From: Acanthaster planci | Taxonomy: Eukaryota > Echinodermata > Asteroidea > Valvatida > Acanthasteridae | Assembly: GCF_001949145.1 (NCBI RefSeq) | Contig: NW_019091526.1 | Span: forward strand, 899,538-963,537 | Length of the DNA: 64,000 nucleotides | Direction: 5' to 3' | Shown here: piece after piece, positions 45,006 through 56,200 of the stretch | How positions within the stretch are numbered: the stretch's first letter is position 1 | How the letters are laid out: each line of letters opens with the position of its first letter | The notes under the pieces: model-generated | What the model saw: the letters and a program-made list of their open reading frames with translations, nothing else | The model's database searches: none | Told to the model about the DNA's origin: nothing | Program-made: the position numbers and the translations under genes

Positions 45006-47828
45006 GGACCAGCATGTCATTGCATATATGGACACGTGAACAACAGGACCCCACACTCTGCAGATAATGAAACCTTCTGAGGACTTGCTCAGGTCCATGA
45101 AGAGTTTTCCCATGCTTTAAAAAAACAAACAAAAAATAGTTCAAGAGGAACTTTGTGGGATAGGGTGTCTCACAAAACGAAGAGGAAAATTCAAGGGAAT
45201 CACAGGCAAACATTAGATTGAAGAAGAGTTCACAGTGCAAGTACATGAACAATGAGCTTGGGCCTTTTCAGGGGATGACAAAGGAATATCCACATAAGGC
45301 ATAGGTTGATGAGTTGCACAAGGAATGTTATGGCCACTCTGAATCCCGCCCCTCTTTTACTGTGCGTATCAATTCATTGCATCTGATGCACACAAAACAT
45401 TTTTACTTTTCTCCCTGCTAAATATATAAATACATACGTGTATTTTATGAAATGTAAACACATTTACATCATCTGTTGCCTCATTCAAAGTAAATTCGTT
45501 TTCAATCATAATGGCAAATTTGGCATGATACAGGCAAATTCGATTACAGACAAATGTCGCATTCGAAGCTCATCCTCACCAAAAAAATAGAGCAGAATAA
45601 AAAGTTGTTTTCTCTCGGTCCATCTTTCTTACAATATATAAAACATGGAAGGTCAATTTACATGTAGATTGATAGAAAATCAAATGCACTCCATGAATTT
45701 CAACTACAATGGTGTCTTGTCATTTTGAATTATGTGGTTGCTGAAGAACTTGAAACAATCTGCTCCATGAAGGATCAAGAGAGGATGTGCTTTTCCACAG
45801 TAATGATATCCCTGTGGTTGTGACGTACATGTAACGTGTGCACAAAGAGTTTTGTGCATGCCTTCCACAGGCCACACTGAGCACACGCCATCAATTTCTG
45901 TTGGAATGGACAGTCCCGGGATGTCCGCAGGGCTGTCTTTTGTGTGCTGGTTAGAGATGCTCCTAGTCCACTCACCTATAAATCACAGTTCATGGTTTCA
46001 AACTTCCTTCAACCAGTGCTCACTGTGACACCCAAACTTAAAGCTTCACAATGTATTTGAAACATTCTCATTTTCCAAACACACTGCACATCCGCATTCC
46101 GGATCTGTGAAAAATTGTTGGGAAGGGGTGGGTTGAGGAATATGGAATTGTCACTTATTAAATACAAGTAACTTCTTTGTGTATTTAATTACTATGTACA
46201 TTACAGCACAGTTGTGTGAGCATAAGGTGCATGCCCTACACCAGTCCTCTGTTGAGGGGACAGTTTCTTTCGTTAGAAAAGTCCGGGGTGAGTTTTGGAA
46301 GTTTGTCCCTGCAATAACTGTTCCTCAACATGTGTGGAATCCCCACAACTGTGATGCCAGCATGTGCACATGTACTGTACATGTAAATGGCAGTGTTGGA
46401 GTCAAGTCAATCACAAATCCTTTCACAAGGCCAGTCATACCGGTAAGTAACTAACAGGGTGAAAAATGGCATTGCAGTGCTTTTGTCATATTTCATTTGA
46501 AAAGCTTGTGAATTGAAAGAGAGAATGACTTGTGACAGACTTGCAGGGACTTGTGATAGACTCAAATCCAACACTGGTAGATGGACTCCTGTAGAAACAG
46601 TAGGTTCCACCATTCAGCACACCGACAGCTCTGCTCACCAGTGTATGAAATACAGCATGCTCGTGAACTGGTTACAACATAAGGTTGCACAGTAGGAATG
46701 GCTCATTTTCATGTGAATGTGTACAAACGTGCCACCAATGCATGTTGACTCTGTCATATCTCCTTGCACATGCAGCTTAGCTATTACTACAACTGCTCTT
46801 TGGCTCAGAGGTTTATACATTAGATCTTAAGAAACAAAAAGAAGAGCACAATGCTACAACCGGGGGTTCAAATGCCCCTTCCCAGGAATTCTTACATGTA
46901 ATTACATTACTGCCCCCATGGTCTTTGGTTCATACAATGACATATTTTAGCATAAATAATGGTGGCACACCGATCACACCTACTGCTATTTGCCATTTTA
47001 AAAATTATGGGGTTTCCATAGCCCCAAACGGTGAATGTTTAGGAGTACATTTTATACGAATGCACATGTAATCCTGCATGGAAAAAAAGTTCTTTCTTTA
47101 CCTAGATGTATCAGTCCAGAAATCTCTTGTGACCGTGATGTGTAATGGCACTTCTGCATGTACATTTATGTACTTGTACATTTTATGAACAGAATTTCTC
47201 TTTAACATGGATTACAACTTCTGTCTTCGCTGCAGTTGGGCCTTAGGACAACTACTTCATTGTCACATGACCAAGGTCCATTCAGTGTGGAATTTATTTT
47301 AAGTATACAAAAAACGTATCCTGCAGAAGCTCTCTGTACAACCCTGCTGCTGTTTCTTGCTACTAAAACTGACAGGTCCATTTCCTGGTTGAACTTTGAC
47401 CCTCTGTACAAGTAGAATGGCAGAGTTTATAAACAATCCAGCTGCATTCTAAGCTCATCCTGCAGACCTCAGCTGACCAGTGCACTGCAGTGCAACCCAA
47501 CTGCTGTTTGCTGATCAAGCTGAAAAACATTCCAATTGGCCGGGTGGCTGTTTCCTGACCAGTATTCTGCACTCCACAAGTTTTGGGAGACATTCCATTC
47601 CATTCTGCGGGGAGCCACAGTTTGGTGCTGAAGCTGAAAACAGCAAGTTCCCTGTGGCTAATTCCTGAACCTTAATTTCACAAAATTGCCCTGCTGCTGT
47701 TTCCTGATCAGGTTGAACCTCCACTCAGCATTAGCCCCACTGTTACTCACTGATGAGACCTTTCTCCAGGGCTTCTTTCTGCAATTCAGCGAGTTGTCTG
47801 TAATAAGAGAATATGGAATGATGGTTAA

Positions 47829-48400
47829 CCACTTCCTACTGGGTGGAATTTGAAGTTGCATGACGTAAACCCTGGAAATTTTCCATTTTCAAAATTCTTA
47901 AAAAAAATCATAGTTTCATTTACTGGATGTTTACACACACACAATTAACTGGCGGATGCTACTCTAATCTGACAGGCAACATCTATTGATGCCCAAGTAT
48001 TTCAGCCAAGCCTGCCGCCTTGTAAAAAAAAGACAGGATGGGCAGTGTTATATAACTTTCTTTTGTTCCTGTAACTTGCACAGTGCACTACAGGCATCTT
48101 TTCAATGGGGGCCAGATTAGCGTGCAACGATAGGTATCGCGCATCGCTGGAGTGCTTTTGTACCCGAAGGTAATCCGCATGTGCTGAATGCCACAAACAG
48201 TGGTATAATCTCTCAAATAAAGACGGATTTCCTCTGCTATTGACAACTGAAAAAATATTNAGCAATTCCCAGCAGCTCGGTCTTTTGTTCCCAAGTACAG
48301 TCTTTTGTTATAAGGCCCAGCTCTTTTGTCCAGTTTCGGACTCCCCGGTTTTGTGTATTAAGCCTATGTGTCTGAAATGGGGTTCCCCGGCAGCAAGTGG
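47829..48400. mobile_element. piggyBac-like MITE, copy C (TTAA target sites)
   Basis: Bounded by TTAA at 47825-47828 and 48401-48404. The ends are CCACTTCCTACTGGG and CCCCGGCAGCAAGTGG. Interior boxes are shared with copies A, B and E. A single N at 48260 marks a contig join inside it. No transposase is encoded. Confidence 0.7.
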
Positions 48401-49608
48401 TTAAATGTCCAGCTTATATACATGTATTTTCACCCTAAAAAGTCAAATGGTGGGGAAAACATTTGTTTGTTAGTATCACCACCACATTTGTTTTGGTGAT
48501 GTGCTTTTATTGGCCTGTAGAGATGGTATAATGTAAGTCTTCATTTGGACATACAGTTCAGGCGCACAGTTCTTGCAAATTTCAAGTTTTTTACACAGAA
48601 TTGAAAACTTTTAAAATTTCTACAGAAAAACAAACCTGATTTAGATTTTGAAGTGTGAGATGTACATTACCATTGTAAAAACACTTTGGGCTTGGAACAG
48701 GTACGTTCTAAGCAATTAACTGCATGTATGTAAAGCAAAATGAGGGTGGGCAGAAAGCTGGGGGTTGGGTGGGAGATATTTGAGGACACCTACTTCCTGA
48801 GCTGTATCGCTCTCGTCTTGAGCTTCTTGTCGTTCTGTTGGATTTTACGGATCTCGATGTCTATAGAGTCATTGACAGTGTTGTCCATGTCCCATCGTAA
48901 GAACAAGCCTGACCACAGCATCTGTCCCCAAAGATGCAAAACAGCGGGGAAGAATTAGAGATCATTGTGCCGACTTTGCAAAGAAACCATGGATCAAGTG
49001 TTTGATGCAATCAAGTTCTTTGATGAGTCTCAGTAATACAATGTCATATATGCATCAGGTGGTATGGTTAGAAACGAGTCAAGAAACTAAGACTGTGCTG
49101 ACTGGGTGCATATAATGCATGGAATAAGAGGAATCACAGATCTGTTTCAACACAGCCTAGATCAAACCTGGTTCATCCTTCATTCACATGCGACAGACTT
49201 CAAATACACTCTCAGACAGGAATCATTATCCTTGAACAAACTGATGAAGAGGCTCGCTGCTCACAATGACATGACAGCATGAGCTCTGTATGCTGGGAAG
49301 AGCGCCCTCACTGGTTACAAACTGAGACTGGCCGAGTCGGCATTTGAACACAACAGACATTATCCACACGGAAGCCATGTTGGTTGTGTTCCTAGCATCT
49401 ATCTTACTCAATGTAATCTGTTCAATGGGGTGATGCCAGACTATTTGGGTATCATGCCTCACGTTCCTTGTTTTTAACCCCTTGACGACGGGAATTTCTT
49501 CCCAAAAGCTGACTCCAAGAATTCCAGCCTCACTTAGCCATGAAGGCCACCTGCCAAACTGCAAATTCTCGGTTTGTGGCCCTGCGTGCTCTGCACGCTT
49601 TGAATTAC
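48262..49608. repeat. 1.35 kb tandem duplicate, first copy (likely haplotype contig)
   Basis: This segment and 49629-50975 run in parallel for 1347 bases with scattered substitutions and small indels. The unit includes the right end of MITE copy C, a candidate MTMR9 poly(A) site and the whole MTMR9 last exon. The contig holding this copy is bounded by single Ns at 48260 and 49627. Confidence 0.9.
48790..48921 (-). CDS. MTMR9: Second copy of the MTMR9 terminal exon
   Basis: As in the copy at 50150-50281, it has an acceptor AG and 43 codons, MLWSGLFLRWDMDNTVNDSI then DIEIRKIQQNDKKLKTRAIQ then LRK, and TAG. The frame is intact. It is either an assembly artefact (the alternative allele) or a true duplicated last exon. 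The more exon-proximal copy is the simpler choice for the transcript. Confidence 0.6.
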   Translation of the reverse strand: MLWSGLFLRWDMDNTVNDSIDIEIRKIQQNDKKLKTRAIQLRK

Positions 49609-49627
49609 ATGGTGAAAAGGCTCACTN

Positions 49628-49767
49628 GGCAATTCCCAGCAGCTCGGTCTTTTGTTCCCAAGTACAGTCTTTTGTTATAAGGCCCAGCTCTTTTGTCCAG
49701 TTTCGGACTCCCCGGTTTTGTGTATTAAGCCTATGTGTCTGAAATGGGGTTCCCCGGCAGCAAGTGG
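49628..49767. mobile_element. piggyBac-like MITE right-end fragment (copy D)
   Basis: The duplicate of the last 140 bases of copy C, ending CCCCGGCAGCAAGTGG before TTAA (49768-49771). It starts right after the single N at 49627, so the truncation is at a contig edge. Confidence 0.7.
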
Positions 49768-49866
49768 TTAAATGTCCAGCTTATTGCATTTTCACCTAAA
49801 AAGTCAAATGGTGGGGAAAACATTTGTTTGTTAGTATCACCACCACATTTGTTTTGGTGATGTGCT

Positions 49867-49872
49867 TTTATT
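49867..49872 (-). terminator. Candidate poly(A) signal for MTMR9
   Basis: TTTATT on the plus strand reads AATAAA on the minus strand, about 280 bases after the MTMR9 stop. The duplicate copy has the same hexamer at 48506-48511. Confidence 0.4.
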
Positions 49873-50149
49873 GGCCTGTAGAGATGGTATACTGTAAGTC
49901 TTCACTTGGACATACAGTTCAGGCGCACAGTTCTTGCAAATTTCAAGTTTTTTACACAGAATTGAAAACTTTCAAAATTTCTACAGAGAAATAAACCTGA
50001 TTTAGATTTTGAAGTGTGAGATGTACATTACCACCGAAAAACACTTTGGGCTTGGAACAGGTACGTTCTAAGCAATTAACTACATGTATGTAAAGCCAAA
50101 TGGGGGTGGGCAGAAAGCTGGGGGTTGGGTGGGAGATATTTGAGGACAC

Positions 50150-50281
50150 CTACTTCCTGAGCTGTATCGCTCTCGTCTTGAGCTTCTTGTCGTTCTGTTG
50201 GATTTTACGGATCTCGATGTCTATAGAGTCATTGACAGTGTTGTCCATGTCCCATCGTAAGAACAAGCCTGACCACAGCAT
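50150..50281 (-). CDS. MTMR9: MTMR9 terminal exon
   Basis: Encodes MLWSGLFLRWDMDNTVNDSI then DIEIRKIQQNDKKLKTRAIQ then LRK and TAG. It joins in phase 0 to ...WPSVAPQSL. It matches the PLWEGIFLRW region and the charged helical C-terminus of vertebrate MTMR9, but the tail is shorter. An almost identical copy lies at 48790-48921. Confidence 0.88.
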   Translation of the reverse strand: MLWSGLFLRWDMDNTVNDSIDIEIRKIQQNDKKLKTRAIQLRK

Positions 50282-53200
50282 CTGTCCCCAAAGATGCAAA
50301 ACAGCGGGGCAGAATTAGAGATCATTGTGCCGACGTTGCAAAGAAACCATGGATTGATGCAATCAAGTTCTTTGATGCAATCAAGTTCTTTGATGAGTCT
50401 CAGTAATACAATGTCATATATGCATCAGGTGGTATGGTAAGAAACGAGTCAAGAAACTAAGACTGTACTGACTGGGTGCATATAATGCATGGAATAAGTG
50501 GAATCACAGATCTGTTTCAACACAGCCTAGATCAAAGCTGGTTCATCCTTCATTCACATGCAACAGACTTCAAATACACACTCAGACAGGAATCATTATC
50601 CTTGAACAAACTGATGAACAGGCTCGCTGCTCACAATGAGATGACAGCATGAGCTCCGTATGCTGGGAAGAGCGCCCTCACTGGTTACAAACTGAGACTG
50701 GCCGAGTCGGCATTTGAACACAACAGACATTATCCACACGGAAGCCATGTTGGTTGTGTTCCTAGCATTTATCTTACTCAATGTAATCTGTTCAATGGGG
50801 TGATGCCAGACTATTTGGGTTTCATGCCTCACGTTCCTTGTTTTCAACCTCTTGACGGGAATTTCTTCCCAAAAGCCGACTCCAAGAATTCCAGCCTCAC
50901 TTAGCCATGAAGGCCACCTGCCAAACTGCAAATTCTCGGTTTGTGGCCCTGCGTGCTCTGCACGCTTTGAATTACCATAACTATTAATTTGTTATGAATG
51001 ATTATTTCATTGCTTTCATTATTTCTCTCAGGTTCTCAAAAAAAACTTTTTATCCTTCCTTTCATTTCCATACAGCCAGTTTGTGAATAAGGTCAACTGC
51101 TTTCAAATATTTATTTAGCCTTTAACGAAAGTAAATGTGTTGTGCGGCATACACGTGGCTTGTTGATGGAACTAGCACTACATGTGACTTGTTTGCAAGT
51201 CACATGCAAATTAATTAACTAATGGAAAAGTTTCATGTGCAGATTCCAACCACTCAGCGCAAAGGGCAGCAGCCACATATATAAACATTAATCTGATACA
51301 CAGAAGTCAAAATGAAATCGAGATCTTCTGTGTTCACAAATAATATAACTTCCAAAAACGTTAGGAAATTTTTTTTAAAAATACATGTGTAGTCCAGAAA
51401 AGTAAGTTGGTGAAGGCAGTTGCAGCCGGCTAAGAACTGAACCATGTGCTAGTCTTTCCTCAAGCGCTACGTATGCCATGCACAGACTCAAATTCAATGA
51501 CTGCAGTGATCCCCATGAAGTCTGTGCATTTTCAGATGAAACTTACTCATGCATAATCAGCACATCATGCTCGCAAACCAGCATGCGCACATGGCATGTC
51601 TACCCCAGAGGACCTTGTCGCCTGATAAAGCGCCCGCTCTTGTTTACACACAGACCCCATGCATCAAACTTACCAAGCTCTGCGGAGCTACAGATGGCCA
51701 TATGACAGAGGAGTTGGGTTGGTACAGTGGGTTGATGTACATCTCTAGTATCTGAGGCCTGTTCACATAGCTCCTGTAGCACAGGAAGAAATACATTTAG
51801 GTTATAATTTGATATGATATGTTGCAACTATTTTGAACGACAGTTCTGTTGCATTGAAAATTCACCTGAGATTGGTGTTTCAAGTTGAATGGAGCTGAGA
51901 CTTTTTACCACGTACTGATCTTTTGTATCTGCAGGTCAATTATCAATGGCATTTTACATCAGTGTACATAATGCATCATGATGACATAATCCACTCCCAG
52001 CGGAGCAAAAGAGGGTTTTTTTTTTTTTTTAGTACTCACCTCATAGGCGCGCGTTTATAATAGGATCAATGGTGCATTTGACGCGGAGTATGCCGAGTGC
52101 GCGTAACAAATTTATTCCTTAACTTATGGTCTTTGCGTACACACACAACGTGTGCAAGAACCTGCTTGGAAAATTTACTACCATCTGTCTTTCTTTTGCC
52201 GCTTGGGGGTGCACTTCAACTCGGGACGGATACATTCCACAGCTGTGGAATATAAACTTACAGTGGGTACAGCACAGGTTACTCATGCCTGAATACCTCA
52301 TCCTTGTTGGGTTCAAGATGTACATTCCAAATGCACAATCCAGTGTGGTAGATGAGCCCTTCACATGTCCTCACAAAGTTCATCACAAGTCACTGATTAT
52401 ATATAACGGTTTGCCCGTACCCAACGTATATTAATAGGCACTGTATGCTCAGTGCTTGTCCGAGAACTTGCGAAAAAACATCACAAGCTTACTCGGGTGG
52501 GACTCGAACCCACGACCTCCTGCTTACTAGTGCAGATGTCTTAATCACTCGACCACCGAGCTTGCTGGGGTCGGCTGGTCGGTCCGAAAAAAAAAAAATA
52601 CAACTTGAAAACAAGTCATTGAGTTACAAGCAACTCAAATGAAACGTGACAAAGGCGTGCCTATATCTTTGTTCATTCCCTGTTCACTTGGACTGGAATT
52701 GTGATGAGGCTTTTGAGACTTTTCACGGCTTTCATTGTAACTACTTCTTCCAATCTGGTGACAGTGAGTTGGGGCATAGTCATCTTACCAGAGGGACTGA
52801 GTCTTTTCGGCGAGTTTCAGCATTTGTCGCTCATGCTCGTTATTGCACAGGAATGTCCCAAACTGGGAGGCGTAGGTGTTCTCAAAGAGGAAGATAAGAA
52901 ACTGTTCGTTGAACTCAAAGGAGCACTGGAACTGTTGACTGACCTGAATCAAAGACAGGGGAGATGGTGAGCAAGAATTGTACAATGACAGAAGGCAGCG
53001 GCTGACGTGTGACATACACAATGTTGGACATGTGAACATGGGGGAGGCGAAAAGGAGAGTGGGGTGTCAGTCAACCCCTCAAGTCAACCCATAAAGTTAT
53101 CTGTAGCTTGTACAGCCAATGAGAACTCTGTGACTGTAGTCGAGGCATTAAAATGTATGAAGTTTGAACCTTGAACTGACTTGTCTTCACTTATTCATTA

Positions 53201-56200
53201 TATGAAGTCCTACGTCCCCTGCAATAAATTCTACGTACAGGCCCCCCACTTTTATCAATCAGATAGTTTTAATACAAGACTCATTTCCACCTCTTGTTTT
53301 GCAATTCACCAATGTAATTTTGACATCTGAACCTGCCAGCTGACCCCAACAAATCTGTGGTTGAGTAGTTAAGATGTCTGAACTAAAGAGCAGCAGGTTA
53401 AGAGTTTGGATATCCGCCAAACATGTCGGTAATGTTCTCACAATTTCTTGGACGACTCTGAACATACAAAATTACTTTGGTGAAGAGTGAAAAGCCAAAT
53501 ATTAATATTTGTATCAACCAGAAACAAACATTTCACATAAAATATAGATTGCTTGTTACCATTTTTACAAATTTAATAAAGATTTTCCAGATATTATGTT
53601 GACAGTCAGGTGCTGTCAGTATAGAACCCAGTTCTGATTACCTGCCACACACAGTCCAGGAAGAGCAAGAAGATGGGGCCAGTACATTTGAGTTTACTGC
53701 CAGCATAGCAGGACTTGGCACATCGACTGGCAAACGGGTGACCAGCTTGAATCCACTCTCGCTCAATCAGTGCTTCAAACCTGGGTTAAATGAAAGATCG
53801 TACGGGTGATGACCAAAGTCAATGGCATCATGCCAAGGATTAAGTGAACTCAAGGGTTAACTAAAACATCCCAACTAATGCATAAATGTACTAGCAAGCA
53901 TAGGACCTGGGGTTCAAGTCCCTATCGAAGATTTAAATATATGAAGTTTTTCAGAGTAAGTACCAAGCATAAGTTCCTGTGCAGGTGACATAACACTGAC
54001 GGAAGGCGAAGTTAAACGTCTTGGAATTTACATTACCTTAACGTAAGGAGGATCCAGAACAATAATTTTTTTTGGGGGGGGGGAATTTTTTTTTGGGGGG
54101 GGGGAAAAACTGTGGAAACTTTTTCATGCAATCTTTCATGGCCTTTCAGAGGAATGAGGCTACAAACAAAGGGGCTTTTTACGTACGTTTTGAAAGAAGG
54201 GACATGCAACAGACCAAAATATTTGCCTTTCATTATTTCCCAAACAAAAGGTTTTGGCTCTTTTTTCGGGGGGGGGGGGCTCTGGCCCCATTGGCCTGCC
54301 TGGAGCCAGCCTTATCCCGATGTGGTCTTAAAACACTGCTCACAATGCAAATGGCCAGTACCCTAAAAGTTCTCCATGCAGCAATCAGTAAAACCTGATC
54401 CCTAAGTTTTAAGGATCAGGTGGATGTATGAACTGGTGAAAGTACAGGTATGAACCTGCAAATCATGTTCAGTACCCCAGCCAACAGTTCCTTCATGCTA
54501 GAGATCTTACCCTCTTAGTGTTCTGCAGTCTGGGTTGAGTATGATCTGTGCTAGGGAAGTTATCTGTAGTGTAGCATCTAGACCCTCTGATCCATGTACT
54601 AACACAGATGAATCTAGAATAATGAACAGCAAAGATATGTGTACAAAGATATGCACAACAAAAGCATCTGCATTCTCACCCATTCATATCAGTCAAATTC
54701 TGACATTTGCTATATAAATGAAAAGGTCTATGTTGTTATGTGACATTCAATAAGAGAAAAAAACAGTAATTCACTGGAGTTTCAGTTTTGCTTGTCCCAA
54801 CAGAGCTCTGGTAACATATTTCAATTCTGAATGTAAAAATGCAGGTTCNNNNNNNNNNNNNNNNNNNNNNNNNNNNNNNNNNNNNNNNNNNNNNNNNNNN
54901 NNNNNNNNNNNNNNNNNNNNNNNNNNNNNNNNNNNNNNNNNNNNNNNNNNNNNNNNNNNNNNNNNNNNNNNNNNNNNNNNNNNNNNNNNNNNNNNNNNNN
55001 NNNNNNNNNNNNNNNNNNNNNNNNNNNNNNNNNNNNNNNNNNNNNNNNNNNNNNNNNNNNNNNNNNNNNNNNNNNNNNNNNNNNNNNNNNNNNNNNNNNN
55101 NNNNNNNNNNNNNNNNNNNNNNNNNNNNNNNNNNNNNNNNNNNNNNNNNNNNNNNNNNNNNNNNNNNNNNNNNNNNNNNNNNNNNNNNNNNNNNNNNNNN
55201 NNNNNTAAGTCCCAGGTTCTTTCACAAGCCTAGTCACAAGTACAAGCACACTGGATGAGCAATGACAGAGGAATTCGTTTTGACTTTTGTCACAGTTCAT
55301 TTGAACAGCTTTGTGACTTGCCTTAAGAATGTATGTCTTGTGACCAGAGAGATATAATAAATGACTAGAGTGCCTTCTCCTCATTCCTCTGTGGAGAAAT
55401 TTTGAAGCTGTCCCAGGTGCGGACATTTTGAATATGTATAAATGTACGTTGTGGCGCATAACAGAATAAGATAACAAATTCCGTCTAAAGTACTAAAAAT
55501 GTAACGCATACCGGTAAGCATAATATACTCAAATAACATGCAAGCATATTGTCTGCATTATTAGGCATTAACAAATTGACTGCTGACTACCAATATAGCA
55601 GTAGTCACAGGCGTACCGGATTATGCCACTGTGAGTACATGTATACTACAAACATGCCTAATGGCGAGTCTACTCAAAATGAAAGTCTATTGTAATGTGA
55701 ATTGATACACTGGCATAACCAAAGAACACAACCAATACGCTGATGGCAGTGTGGAAGGTGTACATCCGTGACATGCTCATGTTCACCCGGACACCTGAAA
55801 GGTACAGTACATGTACCTATTAAATATGCACGCACGAGTACACTAGACAAACTGGAATGCCCCTTCAAAAATATGCACTGCATAGCAGTCAATGTGTGAA
55901 AAGGCCTCAGTAAAATTAATTTGCATGTGTCTGCATTGCTTACACAGAAAGAACCAAATGCTCATATATCGTATGCATATTTTTGGTATTTGGCATACTG
56001 CCTTTAATGTAGAAATTTAGAAAACTGACAGGGATTCATTATATGCAAATGGCTGTTCAAAAGCCGTACAAAATTTAGAGCATTTCATAGGTTTGTGTAC
56101 AAAATGGACACACCCAGAGGGCATCACTTTGTACAGCAAGTTAGTGCTGAAGTAATTCAACATACATGTAGCTCTATGCTTGTCACAAACTTACAATGGA

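Larger units (their letters stand above)
41973..47828. other. 3' UTR and intergenic space between convergent genes
   Basis: No gene was recognised. It holds a SINE fragment (43808-43905), a repeated segment (43020-43115 and 44910-45005) and a degenerate tRNA-like trace near 46795-46885. The TACATGTA motif is sparser than in the first 15 kb. Confidence 0.5.
49629..50975. repeat. 1.35 kb tandem duplicate, second copy
   Basis: Partner of 48262-49608. It differs by substitutions (for example AAGCCAAATGGGGG against AAGCAAAATGAGGG) and by an insertion-like difference near 50354-50390, where GATGCAATCAAGTTCTTT is repeated. Similarity stops after CGCTTTGAATTAC at 50975. Confidence 0.9.

Noticed and set aside
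46179-46454. 91-codon plus-strand frame ending at a GTAAGT
   Set aside because: Composition resembles surrounding non-coding DNA (MYITAQL..., VWNPHNCDASMC), no acceptor or partner exon was found, and it sits between convergent genes.
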